64,000 nucleotides of DNA from JBHYDC01 sp051861205 (lineage in GTDB: Bacteria > Pseudomonadota > Alphaproteobacteria > Rhizobiales > Pleomorphomonadaceae): assembly GCA_051861205.1 (NCBI GenBank), contig JBHYDC010000018.1, positions 28,779 through 92,778 of the forward strand, written 5' to 3'. Both the position numbers and the translations under genes were made by a program. The notes under the pieces are model-generated. The model did not search any database. It saw nothing but the letters and a program-made list of their open reading frames with translations, and had not been told where the DNA came from. Below, one piece after another: positions 1 through 8,763 of the stretch (its first letter is position 1; each line of letters opens with the position of its first letter).

Positions 1-542
1 TGCTCAATCGCCGATTGCGCAAGGTCCTGATAGGCCGGGCTAGCGTATTCCGCGATCCAGGGCGTGTAGGGATTATCCGCCGCGGCCGCGCGGGGGTGAC
101 CCGACAGCCGCCTCGCGATCACCGCATAGCCGATCACGCAAGGCGCGAGCGCGACGTGTAGATCCAAGAGATCGCCGCGCAGGCCGGTGTCGATGACGTA
201 GCGGGTGTAGGCGGTGGTTTCCATCGCCTCGGGCGCCCGCTCCATCTCGTCGGGCGTTATTCCCCACCCGGCCGAGGTGCGAACATGGAGATCCAGCTCC
301 ATGTCCAAAATCGCCGAAACGCCCTTCGCCGCCGCGCGCATTTCCGCCAGCGTGCGGGCCTTGTAGACGGCCAGCGCATAGGCGCGCGCGAACTGGATCA
401 GGAACAGATAATCCTGCACCAGATAGTGCCGGAAGGCTGGCGTGGGCAGCGTGCCTTCGGCAAGGCCCTCCACGAAGGCGTGCTCGGTATAGGCACGCCA
501 GTCCGCTGCATTCGCTTCGACGAGACGGTTGAAAAGGCTCAC
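1..542 (-). CDS. tenA: TenA/thiaminase II family protein (partial, 3' end off the left edge)
   Basis: TenA-type aminopyrimidine aminohydrolase, a family that hydrolyses thiamin breakdown products so the pyrimidine can be salvaged. About 180 N-terminal residues are visible; the C-terminus lies outside the window. Seen in the translation: HYLVQDYLF (residues 39-47), DMELDLH (80-86) and PCVIGYA with Cys135, the position of the family's catalytic cysteine. I chose the GTG at 542 because it begins the first residues that fit the family and is preceded by the purine run GGGGCAGGGG; it lies 15 bases after the DUF1467 stop, so the two are probably co-transcribed. thiM and thiE, also thiamin salvage genes, lie 52 kb away. 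The family call is strong; exact substrate is inferred. Confidence 0.88.
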   Translation of the reverse strand, partial: MSLFNRLVEANAADWRAYTEHAFVEGLAEGTLPTPAFRHYLVQDYLFLIQFARAYALAVYKARTLAEMRAAAKGVSAILDMELDLHVRTSAGWGITPDEMERAPEAMETTAYTRYVIDTGLRGDLLDLHVALAPCVIGYAVIARRLSGHPRAAAADNPYTPWIAEYASPAYQDLAQSAIE

Positions 543-557
543 GATCCCCTGCCCCCG

Positions 558-845
558 TCAGCCGGCGGTGCCATGCGGCATCGGGCCTGGGAAAATGTCC
601 AGGCTCAGGCCGGAGTTGCGCAGGAGCAGAAACGCCACGAAGCAGACGGTCGCCACCACTGTTGTCGCGATCAGCTTGCGGCCGATCAGCGGAATCGCCG
701 GTGCGCCGGGGTCGGAACCGGGAAGAACCTCGCCCGCTTCCTGCTGCGAGCGCACGCCCCATGGCAGCACGACGAACAGCGCCAGCCACCAGATGATGAA
801 ATAGATCGCGAGCGCGCTTCCGATGCCGATGCCGCCGATGCTCAT
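558..845 (-). CDS. DUF1467 family small membrane protein
   Basis: A 95-residue inner-membrane protein with two hydrophobic segments (about residues 9-30 and 57-80) separated by a short polar loop containing VRSQQEAGEV. The beginning MSIGGIGIGSALAIYFIIWW and the WWLALFVVLPWGVRSQ stretch match DUF1467, a family of unknown function common in alphaproteobacteria. From general knowledge of Rhizobiales genomes this family is often found just downstream of methylmalonyl-CoA epimerase; here panB, panC and a broken membrane gene lie between them. ATG start at 845. Function unknown. Confidence 0.82.
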   Translation of the reverse strand: MSIGGIGIGSALAIYFIIWWLALFVVLPWGVRSQQEAGEVLPGSDPGAPAIPLIGRKLIATTVVATVCFVAFLLLRNSGLSLDIFPGPMPHGTAG

Positions 846-862
846 CGTTGCCCTTTCAAGGA

Positions 863-1687
863 TCAGGTCTTCTTGGAGCCAAAGGTGTGTTCCAGCCCTG
901 GGAATGCGCGCGCCTTCACTTCGGCAGCGTAGGTTGCCGCAGCTTTGCCCACCTCATCGCCCAGTTCGGCGAAGCGCTTCACATGGCGCGGGATGAACTC
1001 ATTGAAAAGGCCAAGCATGTCCTCGGTGACGAGAATCTGTCCGTCGCACTCGGGCGAGGCTCCGATCCCGATAGTCGGGACCGGGGATGCGGCCGTAATT
1101 TCTCTGGCCAGCGCCTCCATCGTGCCTTCGACGACCATGGAAAACGCGCCAGCATCCGCCACCGCTTTGGCGTCCGCCTTCACCTTTTCGACCTGCGCCG
1201 CCGTGCGCCCTTGCGTCTTATAGCCACCGAAGGTGTTCACGAGTTGCGGCGTCAGGCCCACATGCCCCATCACCGGAATTCCGCGCTCCACGAGGAAGCG
1301 GATCGTCTCGGCCATCTCGGCGCCGCCTTCGAGCTTCACGCCGTTTGCGCCGGTTTCAGCCAAGACGCGGGCGGCGCTTTTGAAGGCTTGAACCGGGCTC
1401 TCCTGGTAGCTCCCGAACGGCATATCCACGATCACCAGCGCCCGCGACGATCCGCGCACCACGGCGCCGCCATGCGCGATCATCAGATCAAGCGTTACCG
1501 GCAGCGTGGTCTCGAAGCCGTAGATGACCATGCCGAGGCTGTCGCCGACCAGCAGGATATCGACATGCGGGTCCAGAAGCGTTGCGAAAGGCGCGGTGTA
1601 GGCCGTGAGGCTGACAACGGGCCGCACACCCTTCAGGGCGCGGATATCGGACACGCTGGTGCGCTTGGTACGAACGGGGGCGCTCAT
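863..1687 (-). CDS. panB: 3-methyl-2-oxobutanoate hydroxymethyltransferase
   Basis: Ketopantoate hydroxymethyltransferase: transfers a hydroxymethyl group from 5,10-methylene-tetrahydrofolate to 2-oxoisovalerate, the first committed step of pantothenate and CoA synthesis in the cytoplasm. The 274-residue protein has the usual family length. Visible family signatures: LTAYTAPFA near the N-terminus, LVGDSLGMV with the metal-binding Asp (residues about 45-53), DMPFGSYQ, VKLEGG with the catalytic-site Glu region, and GHVGLTPQ. Its ATG overlaps the panC stop by four bases (ATGA at 1684-1687), so translation is probably coupled to panC. Confidence 0.97.
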   Translation of the reverse strand: MSAPVRTKRTSVSDIRALKGVRPVVSLTAYTAPFATLLDPHVDILLVGDSLGMVIYGFETTLPVTLDLMIAHGGAVVRGSSRALVIVDMPFGSYQESPVQAFKSAARVLAETGANGVKLEGGAEMAETIRFLVERGIPVMGHVGLTPQLVNTFGGYKTQGRTAAQVEKVKADAKAVADAGAFSMVVEGTMEALAREITAASPVPTIGIGASPECDGQILVTEDMLGLFNEFIPRHVKRFAELGDEVGKAAATYAAEVKARAFPGLEHTFGSKKT

Positions 1688-2565
1688 GCGGCAGTCCCTT
1701 TTCCAAATGACGCGGGGATGGGAATCACACGCTGATCCAGCAGCCGGGTTCGGCCGAACCGAACGGCGAGCATCAACACCAGCGCCGCCGGCGGCTTCGC
1801 CGGGTCGAAATCGGCCAGGGTTTGCGCATCGCGCACCGCGATCAGATCCGGCGCGGACAGCGGCTCAGCCTCGATCTCGTTGCGGATCAGGCGCTCCAAC
1901 GCGCGCGGGGCTATGGTGCCGGCCGCGACGGCCTTCTCCGCAAGCGCCAGTGCGCGCGCCAGCACGGGCGCGGCGGCGCGCTCGTTGTCCTTCAGGAACA
2001 CGTTGCGCGACGAATAGGCGAGCCCGTCTTCCTCCCGCACAGTCGGCACGCCCACGATCGTCACGGGCATGGCGAGATCGGAAACCATGCGGCGGATCAC
2101 CAGAAGCTGCTGATAGTCCTTCTCGCCGAAATAAGCTCTGGTCGACGGCACGATCGCGAATAGTTTGGCGACAACCGTGGCCACCCCGCGAAAGTGGCCG
2201 GGCCTGCGCTCGCCTTCCAAAAGGCGCGACAGCGGCGGCACGTCCACGATCGTCTGCATGGGGTGCGGATACATTTCCTCGACCGAGGGCGCGAACACAA
2301 AATCGCAGCCGTGTTCGCTCAAAAGCGCCACGTCGCGGGCAAGGTCGCGCGGGTAGCGGGCGAGGTCCTCGGTCGGGGCGAATTGCAGCGGGTTTACGAA
2401 AATCGAAGTGACGACCACGTCGTTTTCGGCGCGCGCACGGTCCACCAGCGTCATGTGCCCCTTGTGCAGGTAGCCCATGGTCGGCACGAAGCCGACGGAG
2501 TCGCCGCGCCGGTAATGAGGCTCCAGGCGGGCGCGCAGGTCGGCAATGGTGGTGACCACGTCCAC
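1684..2565 (-). CDS. panC: pantothenate synthetase
   Basis: Pantoate--beta-alanine ligase: ATP-dependent condensation of pantoate with beta-alanine to give pantothenate. 293 residues, normal length. It belongs to the HIGH-motif nucleotidyltransferase superfamily: FVPTMGYLHKGHMTLV (about residues 26-41) carries the HxGH ATP-binding motif, FVNPLQF and YPRDLARD bind substrate, and SSRNVFL is the family's version of the KMSKS region. The start is GTG at 2565, chosen because the next in-frame Met lies inside the nucleotide-binding core. It is the first gene of a panC-panB pair transcribed leftward. Confidence 0.97.
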   Translation of the reverse strand: MDVVTTIADLRARLEPHYRRGDSVGFVPTMGYLHKGHMTLVDRARAENDVVVTSIFVNPLQFAPTEDLARYPRDLARDVALLSEHGCDFVFAPSVEEMYPHPMQTIVDVPPLSRLLEGERRPGHFRGVATVVAKLFAIVPSTRAYFGEKDYQQLLVIRRMVSDLAMPVTIVGVPTVREEDGLAYSSRNVFLKDNERAAAPVLARALALAEKAVAAGTIAPRALERLIRNEIEAEPLSAPDLIAVRDAQTLADFDPAKPPAALVLMLAVRFGRTRLLDQRVIPIPASFGKGTAA

Positions 2566-2713
2566 GGGGGCTATGACTCCGACGGCTAACGTTCCGCCGC
2601 GATGTTTACTGCCCCCGGCGGGGATTTGCCATTCAGGAATTGGGGAACTTTAGGATTGGTCCGCAACATGCTCCAGCTTGCCGGGCTGGCTGCTCTTGGT
2701 GAGGGGTTCCCCC

Positions 2714-3034
2714 TTACGCCGCCACGAGTGCCGTGCGGCGCGTGGCGAGGGCTGCGCTGAGAACGAGAAGGGGGAGCCAGAGCTAGGCGAGGTCTTCCAT
2801 CGCCGCAAGCCCGCCCATAGCAAAGAACTCTTCCGCCCCGACAGCGGCAAGCCCGGTAAAGCCGATGGAGAAGGCGATCGAGAAGACGGAGGCCATCGCA
2901 AGGAACAGGAAGCGCTTCACGCCAGGGTTCGCCGTGGCAGAGCGCAGCCCGGCATGGTCGAACCGCAGCGACCAGGGGGAAAGCACGGCCACAGCAACAA
3001 GAAAAAGGTCAAGGATCAGGGACGAGTCGACCAT
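2714..3034 (-). pseudogene. small membrane protein gene interrupted by an in-frame TAG
   Basis: Unrecognised. From the ATG at 3034 an 83-residue reading frame begins MVDSSLILDLFLVAVAVLSP and has two strongly hydrophobic stretches (about residues 5-22 and 43-66). It ends at a TAG at 2783-2785. In the same frame directly after the TAG comes LWLPLLVLSAALATRRT, another hydrophobic helix with a positive tail, ending at TAA 2714-2716. Continued hydrophobic coding beyond the stop suggests a three-helix protein of about 106 residues split by one nonsense codon; alternatively the 83-residue protein is the natural product and the extra helix is chance. The ribosome binding site is weak (GAGTGTGAGT just upstream). 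No family was recognised, so whether this is a gene at all is uncertain. Confidence 0.35.
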
Positions 3035-3290
3035 ACTCACACTCTGCAAAAGGTTTGACACGCGATCCCCACGGGCCTGCGAAGCAAGGCGGCGGCCAGA
3101 CCTGCGCTGCACAGCATAACCCTGTCAAGCAGACCACTCATCGCCATCACACCAACCACACGCCGAGATGCTGGTTGAATCGCCGATTTCTTCTTGACAT
3201 CAATGTCTTGCGTCTTCAACCGGGTGGTTGATCCCATGCGAAAACGCAGTGCCGCACCCCGCCTTTAGCGCAAGTTCTAGAGGGCGCTAC

Positions 3291-3695
3291 TCACGCCTCT
3301 TCTAGTTCCACCAGCGTTCCGTTGAAGTCCTTGGGGTGCAGGAACAACACGGGCTTGCCGTGCGCGCCGATCCTCGGCTCACCCGATCCGAGCACCCGCG
3401 CGCCCGACGCCTTCAGCGCGTCGCGGGCAACGAGAATATCGTCCACCTCGTAGCAGATATGGTGGATGCCACCGGCCGGGTTCTTCTCCAGAAAGGCGCG
3501 GATCGGAGAGGCTTCGCCGAGCGGCTCCAGAAGCTCGATCTTGGTGTTCGGCAGCTCGATGAACACCACCGTCACGCCATGATCGGGCTCCGGCTGCGGC
3601 GGCTTCACGGTGGCGCCCAGCACGTCGCGGTATTGGGCGGCGGCGGCGCCAACATCCGGAACCGCAATCGCCACGTGGTTGAGCCGTCCGATCAT
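3291..3695 (-). CDS. mce: methylmalonyl-CoA epimerase
   Basis: Interconverts (2R)- and (2S)-methylmalonyl-CoA, the step after propionyl-CoA carboxylase on the route from propionyl-CoA to succinyl-CoA. The 134-residue protein is one vicinal-oxygen-chelate (glyoxalase) unit. Metal ligand positions are visible: His7 in RLNHVAIAVPD, the His pair in GGIHHICYEVDD (about 78-79) and the Glu in the C-terminal LVELEEA. PccA, encoded at 58.7-60.8 kb, would supply its substrate. It lies directly downstream of RNase J (36-base gap), likely in the same transcript. Confidence 0.95.
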   Translation of the reverse strand: MIGRLNHVAIAVPDVGAAAAQYRDVLGATVKPPQPEPDHGVTVVFIELPNTKIELLEPLGEASPIRAFLEKNPAGGIHHICYEVDDILVARDALKASGARVLGSGEPRIGAHGKPVLFLHPKDFNGTLVELEEA

Positions 3696-3731
3696 GCCAT
3701 CCTCCCCATAAAACGAGGGGAGCGCCCTCGC

Positions 3732-5420
3732 CTATTCCAGCCTCAAAATCGTCACGTCACAAATCGGCTTCTTGCCCCACCGCTCGTTGGTGGCGGAGCG
3801 AACCGACCGGCGGATCGCCTCGGCGACCATCTCGTCGTCCTTGCGGCGCGCGCGCGGGATCGACTCCAGACAGCCCTCAATCGCAGCCCCCAGCGCATCG
3901 TGAAAGCTCACGCCGCGGTTGTCTTCATGCGGCAGGCCGAACAGCGAGAGCGCGTAGTCGCCGGAAAGCTCGCCCCGCTCGTCCAGCACCACGGTGATCG
4001 CCACGACGCCGGCAAAGCTCATCTTGCGCCGCTCGATCACGCCGGAAACTTCCGGATCGCGCAGCAGCGTTCCGTCCTTCACCAGCGTTCCCGGCCGCAC
4101 ATGGCCCACCACTTCGGGCGCATCGCCCGGAAGCAGGCGCACCATCTCGCCGTTTTTCGTCTTGATCACCTTCGGCACGCCGGCCGCCTTCGCCAGCTCC
4201 GCATGGACGGCAAGATGCACCGCCTCGCCGTGTACGGGAATGGCGACTTTCGGCTGGATCAGTTGATAAAGCTCGATCAGTTCGTCGCGGCGCGGGTGGC
4301 CGGATGTGTGCACCAACGCGTCACGGTCCGTGATGATCTTCACGCCCCTGTTCACCAGCGCGTTCTGAATGGCGCCCACGGCCTTCTCGTTGCCCGGAAT
4401 CGTACGAGACGAGAAGATCACCGTATCGCCCGGCGAAAGCGCTACATTGCGATGCTCGTCGAATGCGATCTTGGACAGCGCCGCGCGCGGCTCGCCCTGG
4501 CTGCCGGTCACGAGTGCGACCACCTTGTCGGGCGGCAGATAGCCATAGGCTTCTTCGTCGCGCAGCGGCGGCAGGCCGTCCAGCATGCCGAGTTCGCCGG
4601 CAACATCCACCACGCGGCGAATGGCCCGGCCAAGCACAACCACCTCGCGATCATTCGCCACGGCCGCCTCGACGATCGACCGGATCCGCGCCACGTTGGA
4701 CGCGAACATCGTAACGGCCACGCGCTTCTTGGCGTTGCTGATAACCTCGATCAAGCCCTTCGCAACGTCCGCTTCGGAGGGGCTGCGGCCCTCGCGCGGC
4801 GCGTTGGTCGAATCGCAGATCATGGCCGCGACGCCTTCTTCGCCGATGGCGCGCAGGCGCTCCATATCGATCGGCTTGCCGACGCGCGGCTCGAGGTCGA
4901 TCTTCCAGTCGCCTGTGTGCAGCACATTGCCGCCCGGCGTGCGGAACAGCACCGCATTCGGCTCCGGCAGCGAATGCGACATGGCGATGAGTTCAACGTC
5001 GAACGGGCCGATATTGAAACGCGACCCCTGCTCGACGACGCGGGTGGGAATGCGCGGCGCGCCCGGCTCCATCTCGCGCTTGGCCGTATGCAAGGCGGCG
5101 GCAAAGGGCGTCATGTAGACGGGAACTTCCAGCTTCGGCCAGAGGTCGTAGAGCGCGCCGTAATGGTCTTCATGCGCGTGCGTGATCAAAATGCCGGCAA
5201 GGTTCTTCTTCGCCGCTTCGATGAAGCGGATATCCGGCATGATCAAATCCACGCCGGGCAGATCCGGGCCAGCAAAGGAAACGCCGCAATCGACCATCAG
5301 CCATTTGCGGTCATGCTCGGGTCCGAGGCCGTAAAGCGCGAGATTCATGCCGATCTCGCCGACGCCGCCCAGCGGCAGAAATATGAAGTCCCCCGACCCC
5401 GAACCGTTCACTCTCGCCAC
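3732..5420 (-). CDS. rnj: ribonuclease J
   Basis: Metallo-beta-lactamase/beta-CASP ribonuclease with endo- and 5'-3' exonuclease activity in RNA processing. 562 residues, typical of alphaproteobacterial RNase J. Seen: LPLGGVGEIGMN at the start of the lactamase fold, HAHEDHYGAL (zinc-binding HxHxDH), SHSLPEPNA, HTGDWKID, CDSTNA, the beta-CASP part with TGSQGEPRAAL, and HTSGHPRRDEL followed by PVHGE. The start is GTG at 5420, preceded by CAGGGATACAC; no better Met precedes the conserved core. mce follows. The order birA, RNase J, mce after nuoN is a common Rhizobiales arrangement, but here a sugar epimerase gene intervenes after birA. Confidence 0.96.
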   Translation of the reverse strand: MARVNGSGSGDFIFLPLGGVGEIGMNLALYGLGPEHDRKWLMVDCGVSFAGPDLPGVDLIMPDIRFIEAAKKNLAGILITHAHEDHYGALYDLWPKLEVPVYMTPFAAALHTAKREMEPGAPRIPTRVVEQGSRFNIGPFDVELIAMSHSLPEPNAVLFRTPGGNVLHTGDWKIDLEPRVGKPIDMERLRAIGEEGVAAMICDSTNAPREGRSPSEADVAKGLIEVISNAKKRVAVTMFASNVARIRSIVEAAVANDREVVVLGRAIRRVVDVAGELGMLDGLPPLRDEEAYGYLPPDKVVALVTGSQGEPRAALSKIAFDEHRNVALSPGDTVIFSSRTIPGNEKAVGAIQNALVNRGVKIITDRDALVHTSGHPRRDELIELYQLIQPKVAIPVHGEAVHLAVHAELAKAAGVPKVIKTKNGEMVRLLPGDAPEVVGHVRPGTLVKDGTLLRDPEVSGVIERRKMSFAGVVAITVVLDERGELSGDYALSLFGLPHEDNRGVSFHDALGAAIEGCLESIPRARRKDDEMVAEAIRRSVRSATNERWGKKPICDVTILRLE

Positions 5421-5548
5421 GTGTATCCCTGCTCCATGCCGTCACTGATGATTGTTGGTTCTCAGTGGAACGGATGGGCGGACACGTCAAGGGCAGGCAT
5501 TGCCATGACTGTCCGGTCGTGCTTACCCCTGGCCGAACGGCCGCTCGT

Positions 5549-6415
5549 TCAAGCAAGGCCGTGGATCTTGGCGAGGCTTTTGAGGAAGGGCACGCCCTTT
5601 TCCAAAATTTCATAGCGATCGCGCGCCACCGAACGCCAAACGCAAAGCGCGGAGGCGATTTCCGGCGGCAAGGTGACGAAGCTTTCCATCACCAAATCGC
5701 CCTTGAAATCGGTCTCGGCCAGTGCGCGGAACACATCCGTCCAATCGATGTTGCCGGACCCCGGCACCCCGCGATCGCTTTCCGACAGATGGATATAGCT
5801 GCAATGCTCGCCCGCAACCCGAACGCCGTGGCCGATTCCCTTCTCCTCGATATTCATGTGGTAGGTGTCGAGGTGGATGGTCACATTCGGTTCGTCGAGC
5901 CGCTCCAAAAACCGCACGGATTGTTCGGCCGTGTTCAGAAGATGCGTCTCATAGCGGTTGCAGGGCTCCACGCCGAGCAGCATGCCATACTCGCGGGCCT
6001 TACGAGCAACCGGCTTCAAAGCCTTGATGATGTTGTCATATTCAGCCATCGTCGGCGGCAGACCGGACTTCCAGCCGAGCGTGGAATAGGTCACGCCGCA
6101 CAGGATCGAGCAGCCGAGTTCATGGGCGGTGTCAAGCGCGGGCATCAGAAACCCAACCGCGCGTTCGGGATGCAGCGGCGCTGTAACCTCGAAGGGCAAG
6201 CAAAGCGACGCGGTCGGCTCCACCCCGTGCTTTTCGAAGAGACGGCGGGAATGCGCGGCATCGACCCGGCCGGGGTTCATGAGCGCGATTTCCAGCACCT
6301 CAAGCCCATGTTCGGCCGCTTCCGGGATGGCCACTTCCGCCGCCTCGCGCGTCCAATCGGAAGCCCAGAGGCTGGTGTGCATGCCGATACGGATACGGTC
6401 GGGACGGTGGGCCAT
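5549..6415 (-). CDS. sugar epimerase of the D-tagatose/D-psicose 3-epimerase type (xylose-isomerase-like TIM barrel)
   Basis: A 288-residue TIM-barrel protein resembling ketose 3-epimerases. Visible metal/substrate residues: the Glu in LLGVEPCNRYETHLLNTAE, the Asp in HLDTYHMNIEE with its His, the His in YIHLSESDRGVPG and the Glu in VMESFV. These four ligands (Glu, Asp, His, Glu) and the NIEE segment are characteristic of the tagatose/psicose/allulose epimerase group. The physiological sugar cannot be read from sequence. No sugar transporter or kinase lies next to it. It sits between birA and RNase J, has its own 127-base upstream gap to RNase J, and probably came in as a single-gene insertion. 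Confidence 0.85.
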   Translation of the reverse strand: MAHRPDRIRIGMHTSLWASDWTREAAEVAIPEAAEHGLEVLEIALMNPGRVDAAHSRRLFEKHGVEPTASLCLPFEVTAPLHPERAVGFLMPALDTAHELGCSILCGVTYSTLGWKSGLPPTMAEYDNIIKALKPVARKAREYGMLLGVEPCNRYETHLLNTAEQSVRFLERLDEPNVTIHLDTYHMNIEEKGIGHGVRVAGEHCSYIHLSESDRGVPGSGNIDWTDVFRALAETDFKGDLVMESFVTLPPEIASALCVWRSVARDRYEILEKGVPFLKSLAKIHGLA

Positions 6416-6566
6416 GACGGGCGAACTCCTCAGATCGGCACGCGGATCATCCGGCCGCTTCTACGCGGCCTAAATCGATCAGATACCGCGTGGTAAGACG
6501 GGATCGGACACCCGTCAAGACATGCCCCGACGCCTGATGCCTCGGGATCGGTTGCTGCCGTCAGCC

Positions 6567-7319
6567 TCAGCCGAAGAACACGTCGCCCGCCGAGATCACC
6601 TCGGTGCCGCCGCCGCTCAGCGCCAAGACCAAGCGTCCCCGCTCGTCCAGCCGCTCGAAGCGCCCCTCCAGCGTGCGGTTGGTAAGGCGGACGCGGATCG
6701 GCTCACCGATGCCGCGCGCGCGCTTCGTCCAAGCCGCGACAATGGTCGTGAACGGCCCGCCCTGCCATTCGCCGAGGCGGCGGGCCATGCGGTCCGCCAG
6801 CCGTTCGAACAGCGCGGCGGGCTCAGTCGGCATGCCGGCGGAGGCAAGGTCGGTGGCGGGATAGGGCGTATCACTGGGATGATGGCGGCAATTCACACCG
6901 ATGCCGACAACCACCACCCTGCCCTGCGGCAGCATCGCGCTTTCGATCAACACGCCTGAAAGCTTCGCGCCCGCCAACAGCACATCATTCGGCCATTTGA
7001 TCTCAAGCGTGCCGCGCGCGCTCGGCGGCAACACATCGGCAATCGCATCGTGAACCGCAAGCGCGACGACCAGCGGCAACTCGCCGAGCCGGTCCGGCAG
7101 TGCCGGGTCGCTCAAAACGAGCGAGGCGAACAGGTTGCCGGGTTCCGACACCCACGTCCGCCCCTGACGCCCGCGCCCTGCTGTCTGCCGGTCGGCAACC
7201 ACCCACAAATTGCCCGGATCCCCCTCGCGCGCCCAATCGAGCGCGAGCGCATTGGTCGATCCGGTTTCCTCGACATGCAGCACGCGGTACCCATGCGGCA
7301 AGTTCGCCGTCCAGGTCAT
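6567..7319 (-). CDS. birA: biotin--[acetyl-CoA-carboxylase] ligase
   Basis: Activates biotin as biotinyl-AMP and attaches it to the lysine of biotin carboxyl carrier domains; PccA in this window (Lys635) is a likely client. 250 residues with the catalytic and small C-terminal domains but no N-terminal helix-turn-helix, so it is a mono-functional ligase and not a repressor. Seen: ETGSTN near residue 17, GRGRQGRTW (about 48-56, biotinyl-AMP loop), KWPNDVLL, GVLIES and GIGVNC. It starts four bases after the nuoN stop and so is probably the last gene of the nuo transcript. Confidence 0.95.
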   Translation of the reverse strand: MTWTANLPHGYRVLHVEETGSTNALALDWAREGDPGNLWVVADRQTAGRGRQGRTWVSEPGNLFASLVLSDPALPDRLGELPLVVALAVHDAIADVLPPSARGTLEIKWPNDVLLAGAKLSGVLIESAMLPQGRVVVVGIGVNCRHHPSDTPYPATDLASAGMPTEPAALFERLADRMARRLGEWQGGPFTTIVAAWTKRARGIGEPIRVRLTNRTLEGRFERLDERGRLVLALSGGGTEVISAGDVFFG

Positions 7320-7323
7320 CCCG

Positions 7324-8751
7324 TCAGAACAGCGTCTTGGCGGCGGCGGCGGCGGCAGAACCGATCGGGCCGGAGATGAGCACGAACAGGATCACAAACG
7401 CACCGGCCACCCCGATCACTGCCTTCAACTCCAGCGGCATCGGCTGGAAGGGTTTTGCCGGTTCGTCGAAGAAGATCACTTTGACGATGCGCAGGTAGTA
7501 GTAGGCACCCACCACGCTCGCGAGCACACCCAGCACCGCGAGCCAGTAAAGCCCCGCTTGGACGGCGGCGATGAACACGAAATACTTGGCGAAGAAGCCC
7601 GCAAAAGGCGGAATTCCTGCCAGCGAGAACATGATCATCGCCAGCACGAAAGCCATCGGCAGATTGGTACGGGCAAGGCCGGCGAGTTCGTAGATATCCT
7701 CAACCATCCCATCCTCGCGCCGCATCGCGAGAATGCAGGCGAACGCGCCGACCGTCATCGCGAGATACGTCGCGAGGTAGATGAGCACGCCCTGAACGCC
7801 CGTCTCCGTGCCCGCCGCGAGCCCGACCAGCGCATAGCCCATGTGCCCGATCGACGAATAGGCCATCAGCCGCTTGATGTTGCGCTGGCCGATCGCCGCG
7901 AAGGAGCCGAGCACCATGGACGCCAGCGCCATGAAGGCGACGATCTGCTGCCAGTCGCCCGTCACCGGCGCGAAGGCTTCGATCACGATGCGAATGAACA
8001 CCGCCATGGCCGCGATCTTCGGCGCCGCGGCGAAGAAGGCCGTCACCGGAGTCGGCGCGCCTTCATAGACGTCGGGCGTCCACATGTGGAACGGAACGGC
8101 CGACACCTTGAACGCGATGCCTGCGAGCAGGAACACGAGCCCGAACACAAGGCCGATCGAGGCCTGATCACCCGTGATCGAGGCCGCGATGCCGGTGAAG
8201 CTGGTATGCCCCGTGAATCCGTACACCAGCGACGCGCCATAGAGCAGCATGCCGGACGAGAGCGCGCCGAGCACGAAATACTTCAGACCAGCCTCGGTGG
8301 ACCTGACGCTGTCGCGGTTGATCGACGCCACCACATAAAGCGCCAGCGATTGCAGTTCGAGGCCGAGATACACCGCGATCAGATCGCCCGCCGAGATCAT
8401 CATCATCATGCCGAGCGTGGCGATGACGATCAAAATCGGATACTCGAACCGCTCGAACCGCTCCAGCCGAACAAAATTCGCCGACATGACAACTGCGAGC
8501 GCGGAGGCGATCAGCGCCAGGATCTTCATGAACCGGCCGAAGCCGTCCACCACGAAGGCGCCCTCGAAGGTCACGCCGTCGCGGCCCATCGCAACCATAA
8601 AGGCCGCAGCGAGCAGAAGCAGCACCGACAGCGCCGTGACGAGGCGGGTCATGCGCTCGCCGCCGAAGGCGCCGATCATCAGGAGCACCATCGCACCGAC
8701 CGCGAGCAGGATCTCGGGCGCCGCAAGGCCGAAGTCAGGAGGGGCGTACAT
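7324..8751 (-). CDS. nuoN: NADH-quinone oxidoreductase subunit N
   Basis: Antiporter-like membrane subunit of respiratory complex I, one of three that pump protons. 475 residues, about 14 hydrophobic helices. Family signatures: YLGLELQSLALYV, the conserved Lys/Glu helix region around KYFVLGALSSG, FKVSAVPFHMWTPDVYEGAPTP, and LMAYSSIGHMGYALVG. Last of the fourteen nuo genes; twelve bases separate it from nuoM, and birA follows four bases after its stop. Confidence 0.97.
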   Translation of the reverse strand: MYAPPDFGLAAPEILLAVGAMVLLMIGAFGGERMTRLVTALSVLLLLAAAFMVAMGRDGVTFEGAFVVDGFGRFMKILALIASALAVVMSANFVRLERFERFEYPILIVIATLGMMMMISAGDLIAVYLGLELQSLALYVVASINRDSVRSTEAGLKYFVLGALSSGMLLYGASLVYGFTGHTSFTGIAASITGDQASIGLVFGLVFLLAGIAFKVSAVPFHMWTPDVYEGAPTPVTAFFAAAPKIAAMAVFIRIVIEAFAPVTGDWQQIVAFMALASMVLGSFAAIGQRNIKRLMAYSSIGHMGYALVGLAAGTETGVQGVLIYLATYLAMTVGAFACILAMRREDGMVEDIYELAGLARTNLPMAFVLAMIMFSLAGIPPFAGFFAKYFVFIAAVQAGLYWLAVLGVLASVVGAYYYLRIVKVIFFDEPAKPFQPMPLELKAVIGVAGAFVILFVLISGPIGSAAAAAAKTLF

Positions 8752-8763
8752 GGGCGGCGGACC

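Noticed and set aside
3336..5615. Long open frame on the plus strand opposite RNase J
   Set aside because: It is antisense to a clear RNase J gene; the translation is Arg/His-rich low-complexity sequence with no domain, a typical shadow in GC-rich DNA.
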